From Chitinophaga eiseniae (GTDB taxonomy: Bacteria > Bacteroidota > Bacteroidia > Chitinophagales > Chitinophagaceae), in NCBI RefSeq assembly GCF_012641265.1, contig NZ_JABAHZ010000001.1, positions 372,001-436,000 of the forward strand: 64,000 nt of DNA, read 5' to 3'. The notes beneath the pieces were generated by a model. The model was not told the DNA's origin. It did no database searches and was given only the letters and a program-made list of their open reading frames with translations. Below are positions 18,540-26,881 of this stretch, in pieces (the stretch's first letter is position 1; every line of letters starts with the position of its first letter). The translations under genes were made by a program, and so were the position numbers.

Positions 18540-18586
18540 AACTAAAAGGAACTTCGCAACTTTGTAGGAGCAAATACACAATAGCA

Positions 18587-19156
18587 ATGGACATACTCAA
18601 CTTTGTAAAACAGCCCTGGCCCTGGTATGTGGCGGGACCGTTAATCGGACTTACGGTACCGGTATTATTATTAATCGGCAACAAATCTTTTGGTATCAGC
18701 GCCTCGCTCAGGCATATCTGTGCGGCTTGTGTACCCGCGAAAATCCCTTTCTTCCAGTACAACTGGAAAAGCGAAAGCTGGAATCTGCTTTTCGTAGCGG
18801 GGATCCTGTTAGGGGGCCTTATTGCAGGAGCGTGGTTGTCCAACCCGGCGGCAATGACCGTACACCCTGCACTGGCGAAAGAACTGGCCGGGTATGGGAT
18901 TACCAATTACCAATCCCTGGTGCCTGCAGAATTGTTTAACTGGCAGGCGCTGTTCACCGCGCGGGGCCTCCTGATGATGGTGGGTGGCGGATTCCTGGTG
19001 GGTTTTGGGACCCGCTATGCCGGCGGCTGTACCAGCGGGCATGCCATCATGGGGTTGTCTACCCTGCAATGGCCTTCCCTGGTAGCCACTATTTGCTTTA
19101 TGATAGGTGGATTTGTGATGGCCAATGTTTTCCTGCCCTGGATACTTGCACTTTAA
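18587..19156 (+). CDS. YeeE/YedE-family sulfur transporter, half-size subunit 1
   Basis: Membrane protein of 189 residues of the YeeE/YedE (sulfur transport) family. The conserved cysteine motif GGCTSGHAIMG is present at about residues 147-157. In the characterised thiosulfate transporter YeeE, conserved cysteines pass thiosulfate along a relay; the motif here matches that site. The protein is about half the length of full YeeE proteins, and the next gene, six bases later, supplies the second half-size subunit. Four to five hydrophobic segments are visible. A second cysteine pair near residues 44-47 (HICAACVPAK) is notable. It probably imports thiosulfate or moves sulfane sulfur. Confidence 0.88.
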   Translation: MDILNFVKQPWPWYVAGPLIGLTVPVLLLIGNKSFGISASLRHICAACVPAKIPFFQYNWKSESWNLLFVAGILLGGLIAGAWLSNPAAMTVHPALAKELAGYGITNYQSLVPAELFNWQALFTARGLLMMVGGGFLVGFGTRYAGGCTSGHAIMGLSTLQWPSLVATICFMIGGFVMANVFLPWILAL

Positions 19157-19162
19157 TTTCTA

Positions 19163-19597
19163 ATGAACCGTTTTATGTATAAATCGTTAAGTCAGTTAAA
19201 ATATTTATTGGCCGGCCTGGTATTCGGTGTCATATTCGTAAAAGCGGAAGTGATCAGCTGGTTCCGCATCCAGGAAATGTTCCGGCTGCAGTCGTTCCAC
19301 ATGTACGGCGTAATTGGTAGCGCTGTGCTGGTAGGCATGTTGTCGGTATGGCTGATAAAGAAGTTTAACATCAAAACCATCCAGGGAGAAACCGTTACCT
19401 TTCAGCCTAAAAAGTTTAACCGGGGACAGATCTACGGGGGACTTATATTTGGCTTGGGCTGGGCTATCACGGGCGCTTGCCCGGGCCCATTGTTCGCACA
19501 GATTGGTACCGGTGCTACGGTGATCGTTATCACCTTGCTGAGCGCTATCGCAGGTACCTGGGTATATGGAAAGTTTCGGGAAAAATTACCTCATTAA
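19163..19597 (+). CDS. YeeE/YedE-family sulfur transporter, half-size subunit 2 (DUF6691-like)
   Basis: Membrane protein of 144 residues with four hydrophobic segments and the family motif GWAITGACPGPLFAQIG at about residues 98-114, whose cysteine corresponds to the second conserved site of YeeE-type transporters. Its start is six bases after the previous stop, so the two subunits are translated together and probably form a heterodimer. The first two possible starts, MNRFMYK and MYK, differ by four residues; the longer is used. The MBL-rhodanese gene begins 11 bp downstream, in the same operon. Confidence 0.88.
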   Translation: MNRFMYKSLSQLKYLLAGLVFGVIFVKAEVISWFRIQEMFRLQSFHMYGVIGSAVLVGMLSVWLIKKFNIKTIQGETVTFQPKKFNRGQIYGGLIFGLGWAITGACPGPLFAQIGTGATVIVITLLSAIAGTWVYGKFREKLPH

Positions 19598-19608
19598 ATT
19601 GTATAGAC

Positions 19609-20952
19609 ATGGATATTCAACAATTTGAAGATAAAGGACTGGCGCACTATTCTTATGCTATTTACAGTGATCAGACAAGTGAAATCGTATTGATAGATCC
19701 GGCCAGGGATATAACGCCCTACCTCGATTACGCGGCTCAGCAACAGGCGACGATTGTGGGGGTGATTGAAACGCATCCTCATGCTGATTTTGTGAGCAGT
19801 CACCTGGAGTTGCAGGAAACTACCGGCGCGGCCATTTATTGTTCCCGCCTGGTAGGCGCGGCATACCCGTATACCGGTTTTGATGAAGGAGACGAAATCT
19901 CGTTGGGAGATATCACCCTCCGGGCGCTGAATACGCCCGGTCACTCGCCAGACAGCATCAGCATCGTATTGGCCTATAAGGGGCAGGACAGTGCTGTTTT
20001 TACGGGAGATACTTTATTTATCGGTGACTGTGGTCGCCCCGATCTACGCGAAAATGCCGGCAACATTACGGCTGGCAGAGAGCAACTGGCAAAGCAGATG
20101 TATCATTCTCTCCGGGAAAAATTAATGGTGCTGGCAGACGATGTGCTGGTATACCCGGCGCATGGCGCAGGTACGCTCTGCGGTAAATCGCTCAGCGATG
20201 CCGATAGCAGCACCATTGCGGCCGAAAAGGTGAGCAACTGGAGCCTGGGAGATTATACCGAAACGGAATTTGTAAAAGAGCTGTTGTCACAACAGCCTTT
20301 CATTCCAAAATATTTCCCGTATGACGTAACGCTGAACAGGAGTGGGGCGCCGGCATTGCAGTCGCAACTAAATAAGGTGCCGGTGATCACATTCGGGGAA
20401 CCGGTTTTTGAACCCGGCGTATTGATCATCGATACCCGTCCCGAGGCGGAATTTAAACAGGGGCATGCCCCGCTGGCGCTCAACCTGCAGGACGGCGGAA
20501 AATTTGAAACCTGGCTGGGCAGCATCGTAGCGCCCGGAGAATCCTATTACCTGCTGGCAGCCGGCGCAGAACAGTTACAACAGGTGATCCGCAAAGCGGC
20601 TAAGATCGGATACGAGGTAAATATCAAAGCTGCCATCGTGTATAACAAGGGAACAGTAATACTGGAACGGGCGCCGCTGGCGGATTTTACCGCACACCCC
20701 GATCAATATACCATCGTGGATGTACGGATGGCTGGTGAGGCAGCTACTTTCCCCGTTTTCAGCAATGCCCTGGTGCTGCCGCTGGATCAGCTACGGGAAC
20801 GTATTGCTGACATCCCTGTCGATAAACCTATTGTAGTGCATTGTGCCGGCGGCTACCGGAGTGCGGCGGCCAGCAGTATTGTTGCTGCTGCCCTGCAGGA
20901 TAAAGTTGCCGTATACGATCTGGGAGAAGCGGTAAAAGCGTTCCTGCCATAG
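19609..20952 (+). CDS. Persulfide dioxygenase-like MBL hydrolase fused to rhodanese domains
   Basis: A fusion of 447 residues. The frame is open upstream into the YeeE gene, but the start is set at MDIQQFEDKG where the metallo-beta-lactamase fold begins. The iron/zinc motif H56-P-H58-A-D60 plus H65, then NTPGHSPDS, FTGDTLFIGDCGRPDL and YPAHGAGT, fit the ETHE1-like persulfide dioxygenase group, which oxidises glutathione or other low-molecular-weight persulfide to sulfite. Two rhodanese-like domains follow. The first (about 255-345) has the fold motif VLIIDTRPEAEF but no catalytic cysteine. The second (about 355-447) has the active C412 in HCAGGYRS. With the exporter and transporters, it completes a sulfide/thiosulfate handling pathway. 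Confidence 0.92.
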   Translation: MDIQQFEDKGLAHYSYAIYSDQTSEIVLIDPARDITPYLDYAAQQQATIVGVIETHPHADFVSSHLELQETTGAAIYCSRLVGAAYPYTGFDEGDEISLGDITLRALNTPGHSPDSISIVLAYKGQDSAVFTGDTLFIGDCGRPDLRENAGNITAGREQLAKQMYHSLREKLMVLADDVLVYPAHGAGTLCGKSLSDADSSTIAAEKVSNWSLGDYTETEFVKELLSQQPFIPKYFPYDVTLNRSGAPALQSQLNKVPVITFGEPVFEPGVLIIDTRPEAEFKQGHAPLALNLQDGGKFETWLGSIVAPGESYYLLAAGAEQLQQVIRKAAKIGYEVNIKAAIVYNKGTVILERAPLADFTAHPDQYTIVDVRMAGEAATFPVFSNALVLPLDQLRERIADIPVDKPIVVHCAGGYRSAAASSIVAAALQDKVAVYDLGEAVKAFLP

Positions 20953-21047
20953 CGGCGTAAGCCATTGATGAATGTTGTTAGTATGCCTGACTAATAAAAT
21001 AATTGCTGTAATTTCGGGTCATTACTTCACCAGTAAAATCTTGTATT

Positions 21048-21431
21048 ATGTTCAGTAGCACAAAAGCATTCAGCGGTTTTTCTGTGAACGACCTGGAAAA
21101 AGCCAGGGCGTTTTATCAGGAGCAGCTGGGACTGGAAACAGAAGGGCTGGATGAACATATGTTCACCCTCAAATTGGCAGGAGGTACGCCGATCCTGGTG
21201 TATGCTAAACCGAATCATGTGCCGGCTACCTTTACGATCCTCAACTTCCAGGTAAGTAATGTAGAAGAGGTAGTAGATAAGTTGTCGGCGAAGGGGATAA
21301 AATTTTTACAGTATACCGGTCCCATCGCCACCGATGCCAAAGGGATTCATCGTGCTGAAGGGGAAGGGCCTACAGTGGCCTGGTTTGCCGATCCTGCAGG
21401 TAATATACTTTCTGTAGTAGAAGGAAAATAG
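21048..21431 (+). CDS. VOC-superfamily (glyoxalase-like) protein
   Basis: Small protein of 127 residues with the paired beta-alpha-beta-beta-beta modules of the vicinal oxygen chelate fold. GFSVNDLEKARAFYQEQLGL is the typical first module, and TVAWFADPAGNILSVVE the typical last strand pair with a terminal glutamate. Family members are lyases, isomerases, dioxygenases or antibiotic resistance proteins, and the sequence does not say which. The C-terminal D-P-A-G-N motif is the usual one. It lies 95 bp after the rhodanese fusion and just before the CDGSH gene, which has its own -7 box. Confidence 0.85.
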   Translation: MFSSTKAFSGFSVNDLEKARAFYQEQLGLETEGLDEHMFTLKLAGGTPILVYAKPNHVPATFTILNFQVSNVEEVVDKLSAKGIKFLQYTGPIATDAKGIHRAEGEGPTVAWFADPAGNILSVVEGK

Positions 21432-21438
21432 TTTTTCC

Positions 21439-21446
21439 TATTTTTG
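21439..21446 (+). promoter_or_regulatory. Probable -7 box of the CDGSH gene
   Basis: TATTTTTG matches TAnnTTTG and lies 23 bp before the start codon at 21470. I see no clear -33 element at the normal distance. Confidence 0.45.
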
Positions 21447-21469
21447 CCGGCTAAATAAGGAAAATATTT

Positions 21470-21691
21470 ATGGCTACCAAGATTACGGTTAACAACAACG
21501 GCTCCCTGAAAGTAGAGGGAGATTTTCAGATTGTAGATAAAGACGGCAATGCGTATGACCTGGGAGGTCGCGAAGTGGTGAGCATCTGCCGCTGCGGACG
21601 CTCTGCCAACAAGCCTTTCTGCGATGGTTCGCATAAAGGACATTTTGAGCATGAAGCCGTAGCTTTTGCGCTTCCTCCTAAAAAACAATAG
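21470..21691 (+). CDS. CDGSH iron-sulfur domain protein
   Basis: Small protein of 73 residues with a complete CDGSH motif: C40, C42, C51 and H55 in CRCGRSANKPFCDGSHK. These four residues bind a redox-active, pH-sensitive 2Fe-2S cluster in mitoNEET-like proteins. There is no membrane segment or signal, so it is cytoplasmic and presumably dimeric. The precise role in bacteria is usually iron-sulfur or redox handling. Its position after the sulfur oxidation cluster may be coincidental, since a separate promoter-like element precedes it. Confidence 0.93.
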   Translation: MATKITVNNNGSLKVEGDFQIVDKDGNAYDLGGREVVSICRCGRSANKPFCDGSHKGHFEHEAVAFALPPKKQ

Positions 21692-21843
21692 TAACGAATC
21701 ATTTCCAGGGGCATCATATCTACCGTGATATGGTGCCTTTTTATTTCCCGCGGCTCCATCTGATATGGTCTAAATTGACAGAATTGTACCTGTTTTTGTA
21801 CCATAATTAATTGCACTTTTGTACCTCACATTTACAGAAGAAT

Positions 21844-22626
21844 ATGAACATACCTTATTTCCAGGTGGATGCTTTCACCCGTGTGCCTTTCAAAGGAAAT
21901 CCCGCCGGTGTCTGCCTGCTGGAAACCATGCCGGACGATACGTTGCTAATGGCTATTGCCGCAGAAAATAACCTGTCGGAAACCGCTTTCCTGTTGCCGG
22001 AAGGAGCGGGCTACCGGCTACGCTGGTTTTCTCCGCTGGTGGAAATCCGGCTCTGCGGGCATGCCACGCTGGCCAGCGCACATACGCTCTGGGAAAATGG
22101 ACTGGTGCCGGCTGGAGCGCCGATTTCGTTTTATACGTTGAGTGGTACGCTCACGGCATACCAGGAAGACGGATGGATTGTGCTTGATTTCCCTGCCGCG
22201 AGCCACGAGCCGGCTACCTTGCCTGATGCCTTAAAACCTTTGTTTAAAGAGGTGGTGCAGGTAACGTATAGTATTGACCGTTATATTATAGAATTGCCCT
22301 CTGGAGAGGCCGTAGCGGCCTTTGTGCCGGATGCCACCATCTTGCGGCCCTACCGCTGCATCATTACCGGCAAGGCGGATGTGGAAGCTCCCTATGATTT
22401 TATTTCCCGCTATTTTGCCGGACCTATAGGGGTGGATGAAGACCCTGTCACCGGATCGGCCCATTGCTGCCTGGCACCTTATTGGGCTGAGCGGCTGCAT
22501 AAGAATGAATTCCTTGCCTGGCAGGCTTCGAAGCGGGGCGGCGAGCTGAAAGTAACACTCCGGGGCGACCGGGTGCTGTTGAAGGGGGAAGCCATTACCG
22601 TGATGAAAGGCCAGTTCAGCATTTGA
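21844..22626 (+). CDS. PhzF-family isomerase/epimerase-like protein
   Basis: Protein of 260 residues of the PhzF family, built from two similar domains around a catalytic glutamate. MNIPYFQVDAFT is the family start; the frame is open 11 codons further upstream, but that extension is not conserved in kind. The catalytic E46 is in NNLSETAFLL. Other signatures are GNPAGVCLLE, LCGHATLASAH and DPVTGSAHCCLAPYW. PhzF itself isomerises a phenazine precursor, but most homologues outside phenazine clusters have unknown substrates, and no phenazine genes are present here. The next gene follows after 21 bp, so the two are probably co-transcribed. Confidence 0.9.
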   Translation: MNIPYFQVDAFTRVPFKGNPAGVCLLETMPDDTLLMAIAAENNLSETAFLLPEGAGYRLRWFSPLVEIRLCGHATLASAHTLWENGLVPAGAPISFYTLSGTLTAYQEDGWIVLDFPAASHEPATLPDALKPLFKEVVQVTYSIDRYIIELPSGEAVAAFVPDATILRPYRCIITGKADVEAPYDFISRYFAGPIGVDEDPVTGSAHCCLAPYWAERLHKNEFLAWQASKRGGELKVTLRGDRVLLKGEAITVMKGQFSI

Positions 22627-22647
22627 TGAATCTATAATTTCCATATC

Positions 22648-23412
22648 ATGAATCAGTATGCATTATTTAAGTCGCTGCACAAGCAGGACGCCCCGCTGTT
22701 ACTCGGTAATGCCTGGAATGTATCCAGCGCCCGTGTTTTACAGGACAGCGGTATTACAGCCATTGGAACCTCGAGCTCTGCGATTGCGGATACGCTGGGA
22801 TATGAAGACGGGGAACAGATATCCTTCGATGAGTTATTTTTTGTCATAGAGAAAATATCCCGCCACGTGCGTGTGCCATTGTCGGCCGACATAGAACGGG
22901 GCTACAGTGCCGACCAGGTGCAGGTGGTGAAGCATCTCGAACGGCTGCATGATATCGGCGTAGTGGGTATTAACCTGGAAGACTCAGTAGTCGGTGATAG
23001 CCGTGTGTTGGAGCCACTGGACGTATTTTGCCGCAGACTGGAGTTTATCCGGAACGAGCTTTCCCGGAAAAATATCGACCTGTTTATCAATGCCCGGACA
23101 GATACCTATTTACTGAATGTGCCCAACCGGTTGCAGGAAACGTTGTTGCGGATGAAAGCCATTGAAAACGCGGGCGCCGACGGTATCTTTGTCCCCTTCA
23201 TATACAACCTGACCGAAATACGCGAGGTAACTGCCGCCACTACGTTGCCGGTAAATGTATTATCTATGCAGGGGTTACCGTCTTTCGATGCCTTACAGGG
23301 AGCGGGCGTCAAAAGAATCAGTATGGGAGGCAGCGCTTACCGCGCAGCAAATAACTGCTTGAAAAATGTGATCGGGAAAATCGTAGAACAGGGGTCATTC
23401 GCCAACCTATAA
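22648..23412 (+). CDS. Isocitrate lyase/PEP mutase-family protein
   Basis: Protein of 254 residues with the TIM-barrel pattern of the isocitrate lyase/phosphoenolpyruvate mutase superfamily. Visible signatures are the substrate loop region GTSSSAIADTLGYEDG, the metal-binding PLSADIERGY, GINLEDS and the strand LFINARTD. The canonical lyase catalytic loop KKCGH is not seen, so it is more like carboxyphosphonoenolpyruvate mutase, oxaloacetate hydrolase or decarboxylase relatives. The exact reaction cannot be told. It probably forms an operon with the PhzF-like gene. Confidence 0.88.
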   Translation: MNQYALFKSLHKQDAPLLLGNAWNVSSARVLQDSGITAIGTSSSAIADTLGYEDGEQISFDELFFVIEKISRHVRVPLSADIERGYSADQVQVVKHLERLHDIGVVGINLEDSVVGDSRVLEPLDVFCRRLEFIRNELSRKNIDLFINARTDTYLLNVPNRLQETLLRMKAIENAGADGIFVPFIYNLTEIREVTAATTLPVNVLSMQGLPSFDALQGAGVKRISMGGSAYRAANNCLKNVIGKIVEQGSFANL

Positions 23413-23422
23413 GCAGCTGGAT

Positions 23423-23551
23423 CTATTTAAATACCCAGTAGCCCAAAGCAAGCCATAGTAGCCCTTTCAGCAGGAAAAAAAGAAAGCCCCAGAAGCCCAC
23501 TCTTTTTATCCATTTGATAATTTTTGCTTTCCTGGTGTTATCGGTTTTCAT
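23423..23551 (-). CDS. 42-residue small membrane protein
   Basis: Short open frame of 42 codons encoding a basic N-terminus (MKTDNTRKAKIIKWIKR) followed by one strongly hydrophobic segment (GFWGFLFFLLKGLLWLALG, about residues 19-37). This pattern is that of a real single-pass small membrane protein rather than a chance frame. It is convergent with the isocitrate lyase-like gene and divergent from the PQQ-like gene, and has a good -7 box 7 bp upstream of its start. I have an impression of similar 40-50-residue proteins in other Bacteroidota but cannot name a family. Its function is unknown. Confidence 0.6.
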   Translation of the reverse strand: MKTDNTRKAKIIKWIKRVGFWGFLFFLLKGLLWLALGYWVFK

Positions 23552-23558
23552 AGTATAT

Positions 23559-23566
23559 CAAAATTA
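23559..23566 (-). promoter_or_regulatory. Probable -7 box of the 42-residue protein
   Basis: On the minus strand this reads TAATTTTG, a full match to TAnnTTTG. It lies 7 bp upstream of the ATG, so the leader would be almost absent. No matching -33 element is seen. Confidence 0.4.
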
Positions 23567-23619
23567 CAGTTTTTTTGAATAGAGAAAATGTATCTTGAAC
23601 GTACTATTAAATCCTACTT

Positions 23620-24858
23620 ATGAAATCGCTGTTTTGTTTTCTGGCCCTGCCAATACTCCTTTCGCTATCTCTACACGCGCAGCAGCTGGGCGGTTCGGTC
23701 AGCCGGACCAACAACACCACTGCTGCTGATCTTCCCGATCAACCTGCAGTAAAATGGCAGTTTAAAACCGGCGGCGCCGTAGTAGGCTCCCCGGTCGTAA
23801 GCGGCCATATATTGTTTATCGGCTCAGCCGATTCCTGCCTGTATGCGATCGATAAAAGTAACGGAGCGCCCTTGTGGAAATACCGGACCAATGGCCCGCT
23901 CACCGCTACGGTGGCCTGCGACAGCAACGCTGTATTCTTTATGAGCGGCGACGGGTATTTTTACGCCCTGGATAAGTTGAAGGGACGGCGGTTATGGACG
24001 TTTAAAACAAATGGTGAACATGCCACTGATCCGTGGGACTACTACCTGTCATCCGCCGCCTTGCATAAAGGTGTAATATATGTAGGCAGTACCGATGGTC
24101 ATATCTACGCGTTGGATGCCCGCAACGGGAAGCTACGCTGGAAGTTCCGCACGGGTGGCGCCGTACATGCCGCGCCCACCATTGCCGAAGATATTATCCT
24201 GGCCGGCAGCTTCGATGGCTGGTTTTATGCGCTCAACAGCAACGGTTCCCTGCGATGGAAATTTGATACCATGGGAGAAAGATATTTCCCGTTGGGAGAA
24301 GTACAATTTCATGCTGTGGTAGCCGACAGCAGCGTATATTTCTGCTCCCGCGATTATAACGTATATGCCCTGCATCTACGCACGGGCAAAGGACTATGGG
24401 TATTCCATGAAGGCGGTAGCTGGACCAGCGTTCCCAGCCTGGCGGGTAAACGCCTGCTGGTATCTACCTCCGACACACACCGCGCATTGGCTTTTAATGC
24501 CAGTAGCGGTCGCCTTCAATGGAATAGCCCCGTGGGCCTGAATGTATTTGGCAGCATTACCACTTCCGCCCACTATGGTTACATGGGCTGCCTGGATGGT
24601 AAAGTGCATAAAATAAACCTGGAAACCGGGGAAAGTGTTGCCCTGTTTCAAACGGCGGCCAGTAAGGCGGAAGCGCACCGTTTTTACGACCCCGCTACCA
24701 AAAAGTTGCTACCGGATCTGATGGAACGCTACAAAGGCGATTATATCAGGATGTACCACGATTTTCTCGACATGGGCAGCATCCTGTCTACCCCCTGGCT
24801 GGAAGCCGGTACCCTGTATTTCGGCAGTACCGATGGCAACGTATATGCGCTGCAGTAA
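23620..24858 (+). CDS. Exported PQQ-like beta-propeller protein
   Basis: Protein of 412 residues with a signal peptide (cleavage near SLHAQQ, residue 22), so it acts in the periplasm or at the surface. Nearly the whole mature protein consists of propeller blades with the recurring pattern GSTDGHIYALDARNGKLRW, about seven or eight times, as in PQQ-dependent dehydrogenases and BamB. The quinone- and metal-binding catalytic residues of true quinoproteins are not evident, so it is more likely a binding scaffold than an enzyme. It is followed after 114 bp by a BtuB-like receptor that has its own promoter. Confidence 0.88.
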   Translation: MKSLFCFLALPILLSLSLHAQQLGGSVSRTNNTTAADLPDQPAVKWQFKTGGAVVGSPVVSGHILFIGSADSCLYAIDKSNGAPLWKYRTNGPLTATVACDSNAVFFMSGDGYFYALDKLKGRRLWTFKTNGEHATDPWDYYLSSAALHKGVIYVGSTDGHIYALDARNGKLRWKFRTGGAVHAAPTIAEDIILAGSFDGWFYALNSNGSLRWKFDTMGERYFPLGEVQFHAVVADSSVYFCSRDYNVYALHLRTGKGLWVFHEGGSWTSVPSLAGKRLLVSTSDTHRALAFNASSGRLQWNSPVGLNVFGSITTSAHYGYMGCLDGKVHKINLETGESVALFQTAASKAEAHRFYDPATKKLLPDLMERYKGDYIRMYHDFLDMGSILSTPWLEAGTLYFGSTDGNVYALQ

Positions 24859-24916
24859 GTTGCTTTCCGGGGTAAGGTCCTGTTACCGGGTGTTTTCAGC
24901 ATAGTGTGCATCTACC

Positions 24917-24946
24917 TTGGAAACAATGATTAAATGCGTACTTTTG
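24917..24946 (+). promoter_or_regulatory. Bacteroidota-type promoter of the BtuB-like receptor
   Basis: TTG (24917-24919), then 19 bp, then TACTTTTG (24939-24946), a full match to TAnnTTTG. The start codon is at 24973. I looked for a cobalamin riboswitch in the 114-bp gap and the space is too short. Confidence 0.6.
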
Positions 24947-24972
24947 CGCTCTTTTAGCAACGATTTCAACAA

Positions 24973-26877
24973 ATGCGCGTAGCAATACCGAATAACAAAT
25001 TACTGCTGTCCCTGTTCCTGGGCCTCTGTGGCAGCACCACGGCACAGCAACGGACAGATTCTTCCCTGCCTGCTTACCACCTCGATGAGGTGATTGTCCA
25101 GGAAAACAGGCTGGCAGCGCCAGTAAAGGCGATCAACCGGAATATTACCATTATTACCCGTAAGCAAATTGAGGCCATGCCGGTTACTTCCATCACGGAA
25201 GTGCTGACCTATGTACCGGGACTCGATGTAAGACAGCGCGGTCCGGCCGGAATCCAGGCCGATATAGGCATTGATGGTGGCACTTTTGACCAGACCCTGA
25301 TCCTGATCAATGGGGTGAAAATTACCGACCCGCAAACCGGACACAATGTGATGAACCTCCCGGTATCTTTAAACGATGTAGATCATATCGAGGTGTTGAA
25401 AGGCGCCGCTGCCCGTATTTATGGCATCAACGCACTGAATGGCGCCATCAATATCGTGACACGCAAAGCCACAGAAAGCGGTATAGGGATAAACGCGAGC
25501 CTGGGCAGCAGCTTTAAAAAGAACGAGAAAAATAATTTGTATGGGGCTGTAGGATACGGCGCCAACGGCGCCCTGGTAAAGAAAGGCAATAGCCAGTCGT
25601 TGTCCTTTAGCCGTAACCAGGGCAATGGGTACCGCTATAACACCGATTTCGATAACTACCGGGCCTTTTACCAGGCGGCGTTTGAGAATGACTCCCTCCA
25701 CAAATACAACGTCATGGCGGGATTTGTGAGCAACGATTACGGCGCTAACGCTTTCTATGCTGCTCCGGGCGACCTCAACTCCAAGGAAACGGTAAAAACC
25801 GTGCTGGCCGCCGTTAGCAACACTTCCCGGATCAATCCCAACTGGGTGATGACGCCCCGCGTCAGCTACCGGTATACGAAAGACGATTATGTCTACATTA
25901 AGCCCGACCAGTACCGCAATCTCCATAATACCCATGTGGTAGACGCAGAGCTGAATAATACTTTCAACACCCATATAGGTACCTTCGGAGCCGGGGTGGA
26001 AGGACGCTATGAACATATTAAGAGTACAAGTCTCGGTAACCACGACAGAACCAACCTGGGGCTGTTTGGAGAATATAAATCCATTGCCGACCGCCGTTTT
26101 ACGTTTACCATCGGGGGATACCTGAACTATAATTCCTTCTATGGCTGGCAGTTTTTCCCGGGCGCAGATGTTGGATTTAATGTAACGCCAACACTGAAGC
26201 TTTATGCTAATGCGGGTACTGCCCAGCGACTGCCTACTTATACTGATCTTTATTACAAAGGGAAAGGTATTATCGGTAACGAAAACCTGGGACCGGAAAA
26301 AGCCAAATATGCAGAGCTTGGGCTGCGTAAGTTTACCGGCAAGTTCTCTTATGGCGCTTCCGCATTTTACCGCCAGGTTAGTAACTTCATCGACTATGTA
26401 AAAGATACTGCAGGCGTGAGCAATCCGGCTATCCTCAACTGGCAGCCGCAGAACTTCCAGCGGGCGGATATGAAAGGATTCCGGTTAAATGCCGGCTATA
26501 ACACTACATTGCAGGCCCATGGCGTATTCAACAGTCTGGGCATCAACGCTGGTTATAACTACCTTTCGCCTTCTTTCCAAGGCGAGGCACTCTCTACTAA
26601 AATATCACGGTATGTCATTGAAAGCCTTCGTCACCAGTTCAGCGCCAATGTACAAACCACCGTGTGCCAGTATTTCAATATCTCCGCCGCCGCGCGTTAT
26701 AATATGCGTATCAACTACAAGGACTATACGGTTATTGATGCCCGTGTAGCGTATAAGCGTTCCCGTTACCAGGTGTATGTGGATGCCAACAACCTGTTGG
26801 ACGTTACTTACATTGAAGCGGCTGCAGTGCCGATGCCTGGCAGATGGATCACCCTGGGAGGCGGATACAGATTCTAA
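24973..26877 (+). CDS. TonB-dependent receptor, BtuB-like
   Basis: Outer-membrane receptor of 634 residues with a signal peptide ending near GSTTAQQ. It carries a TonB-box-like segment YHLDEVIVQENR (about 36-47), a plug domain at about 55-165 (ITEVLTYVPGLDVRQRGPAG, LILINGVKITDP, VLKGAAARIYG) and a 22-strand-type barrel to a C-terminus ending in an aromatic residue (GGGYRF). It lacks the CarboxypepD_reg and STN modules of SusC proteins and is close in size to BtuB-like cobalamin or siderophore receptors. The substrate cannot be fixed because no riboswitch, Fur box or binding-protein gene is seen. A 188-bp palindrome follows its stop codon. Confidence 0.92.
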   Translation: MRVAIPNNKLLLSLFLGLCGSTTAQQRTDSSLPAYHLDEVIVQENRLAAPVKAINRNITIITRKQIEAMPVTSITEVLTYVPGLDVRQRGPAGIQADIGIDGGTFDQTLILINGVKITDPQTGHNVMNLPVSLNDVDHIEVLKGAAARIYGINALNGAINIVTRKATESGIGINASLGSSFKKNEKNNLYGAVGYGANGALVKKGNSQSLSFSRNQGNGYRYNTDFDNYRAFYQAAFENDSLHKYNVMAGFVSNDYGANAFYAAPGDLNSKETVKTVLAAVSNTSRINPNWVMTPRVSYRYTKDDYVYIKPDQYRNLHNTHVVDAELNNTFNTHIGTFGAGVEGRYEHIKSTSLGNHDRTNLGLFGEYKSIADRRFTFTIGGYLNYNSFYGWQFFPGADVGFNVTPTLKLYANAGTAQRLPTYTDLYYKGKGIIGNENLGPEKAKYAELGLRKFTGKFSYGASAFYRQVSNFIDYVKDTAGVSNPAILNWQPQNFQRADMKGFRLNAGYNTTLQAHGVFNSLGINAGYNYLSPSFQGEALSTKISRYVIESLRHQFSANVQTTVCQYFNISAAARYNMRINYKDYTVIDARVAYKRSRYQVYVDANNLLDVTYIEAAAVPMPGRWITLGGGYRF

Positions 26878-26881
26878 TTGA

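Noticed and set aside
24859..24972. Cobalamin riboswitch upstream of the BtuB-like receptor
   Set aside because: The gap is only 114 bp and contains a normal promoter; no B12-box sequence was seen.
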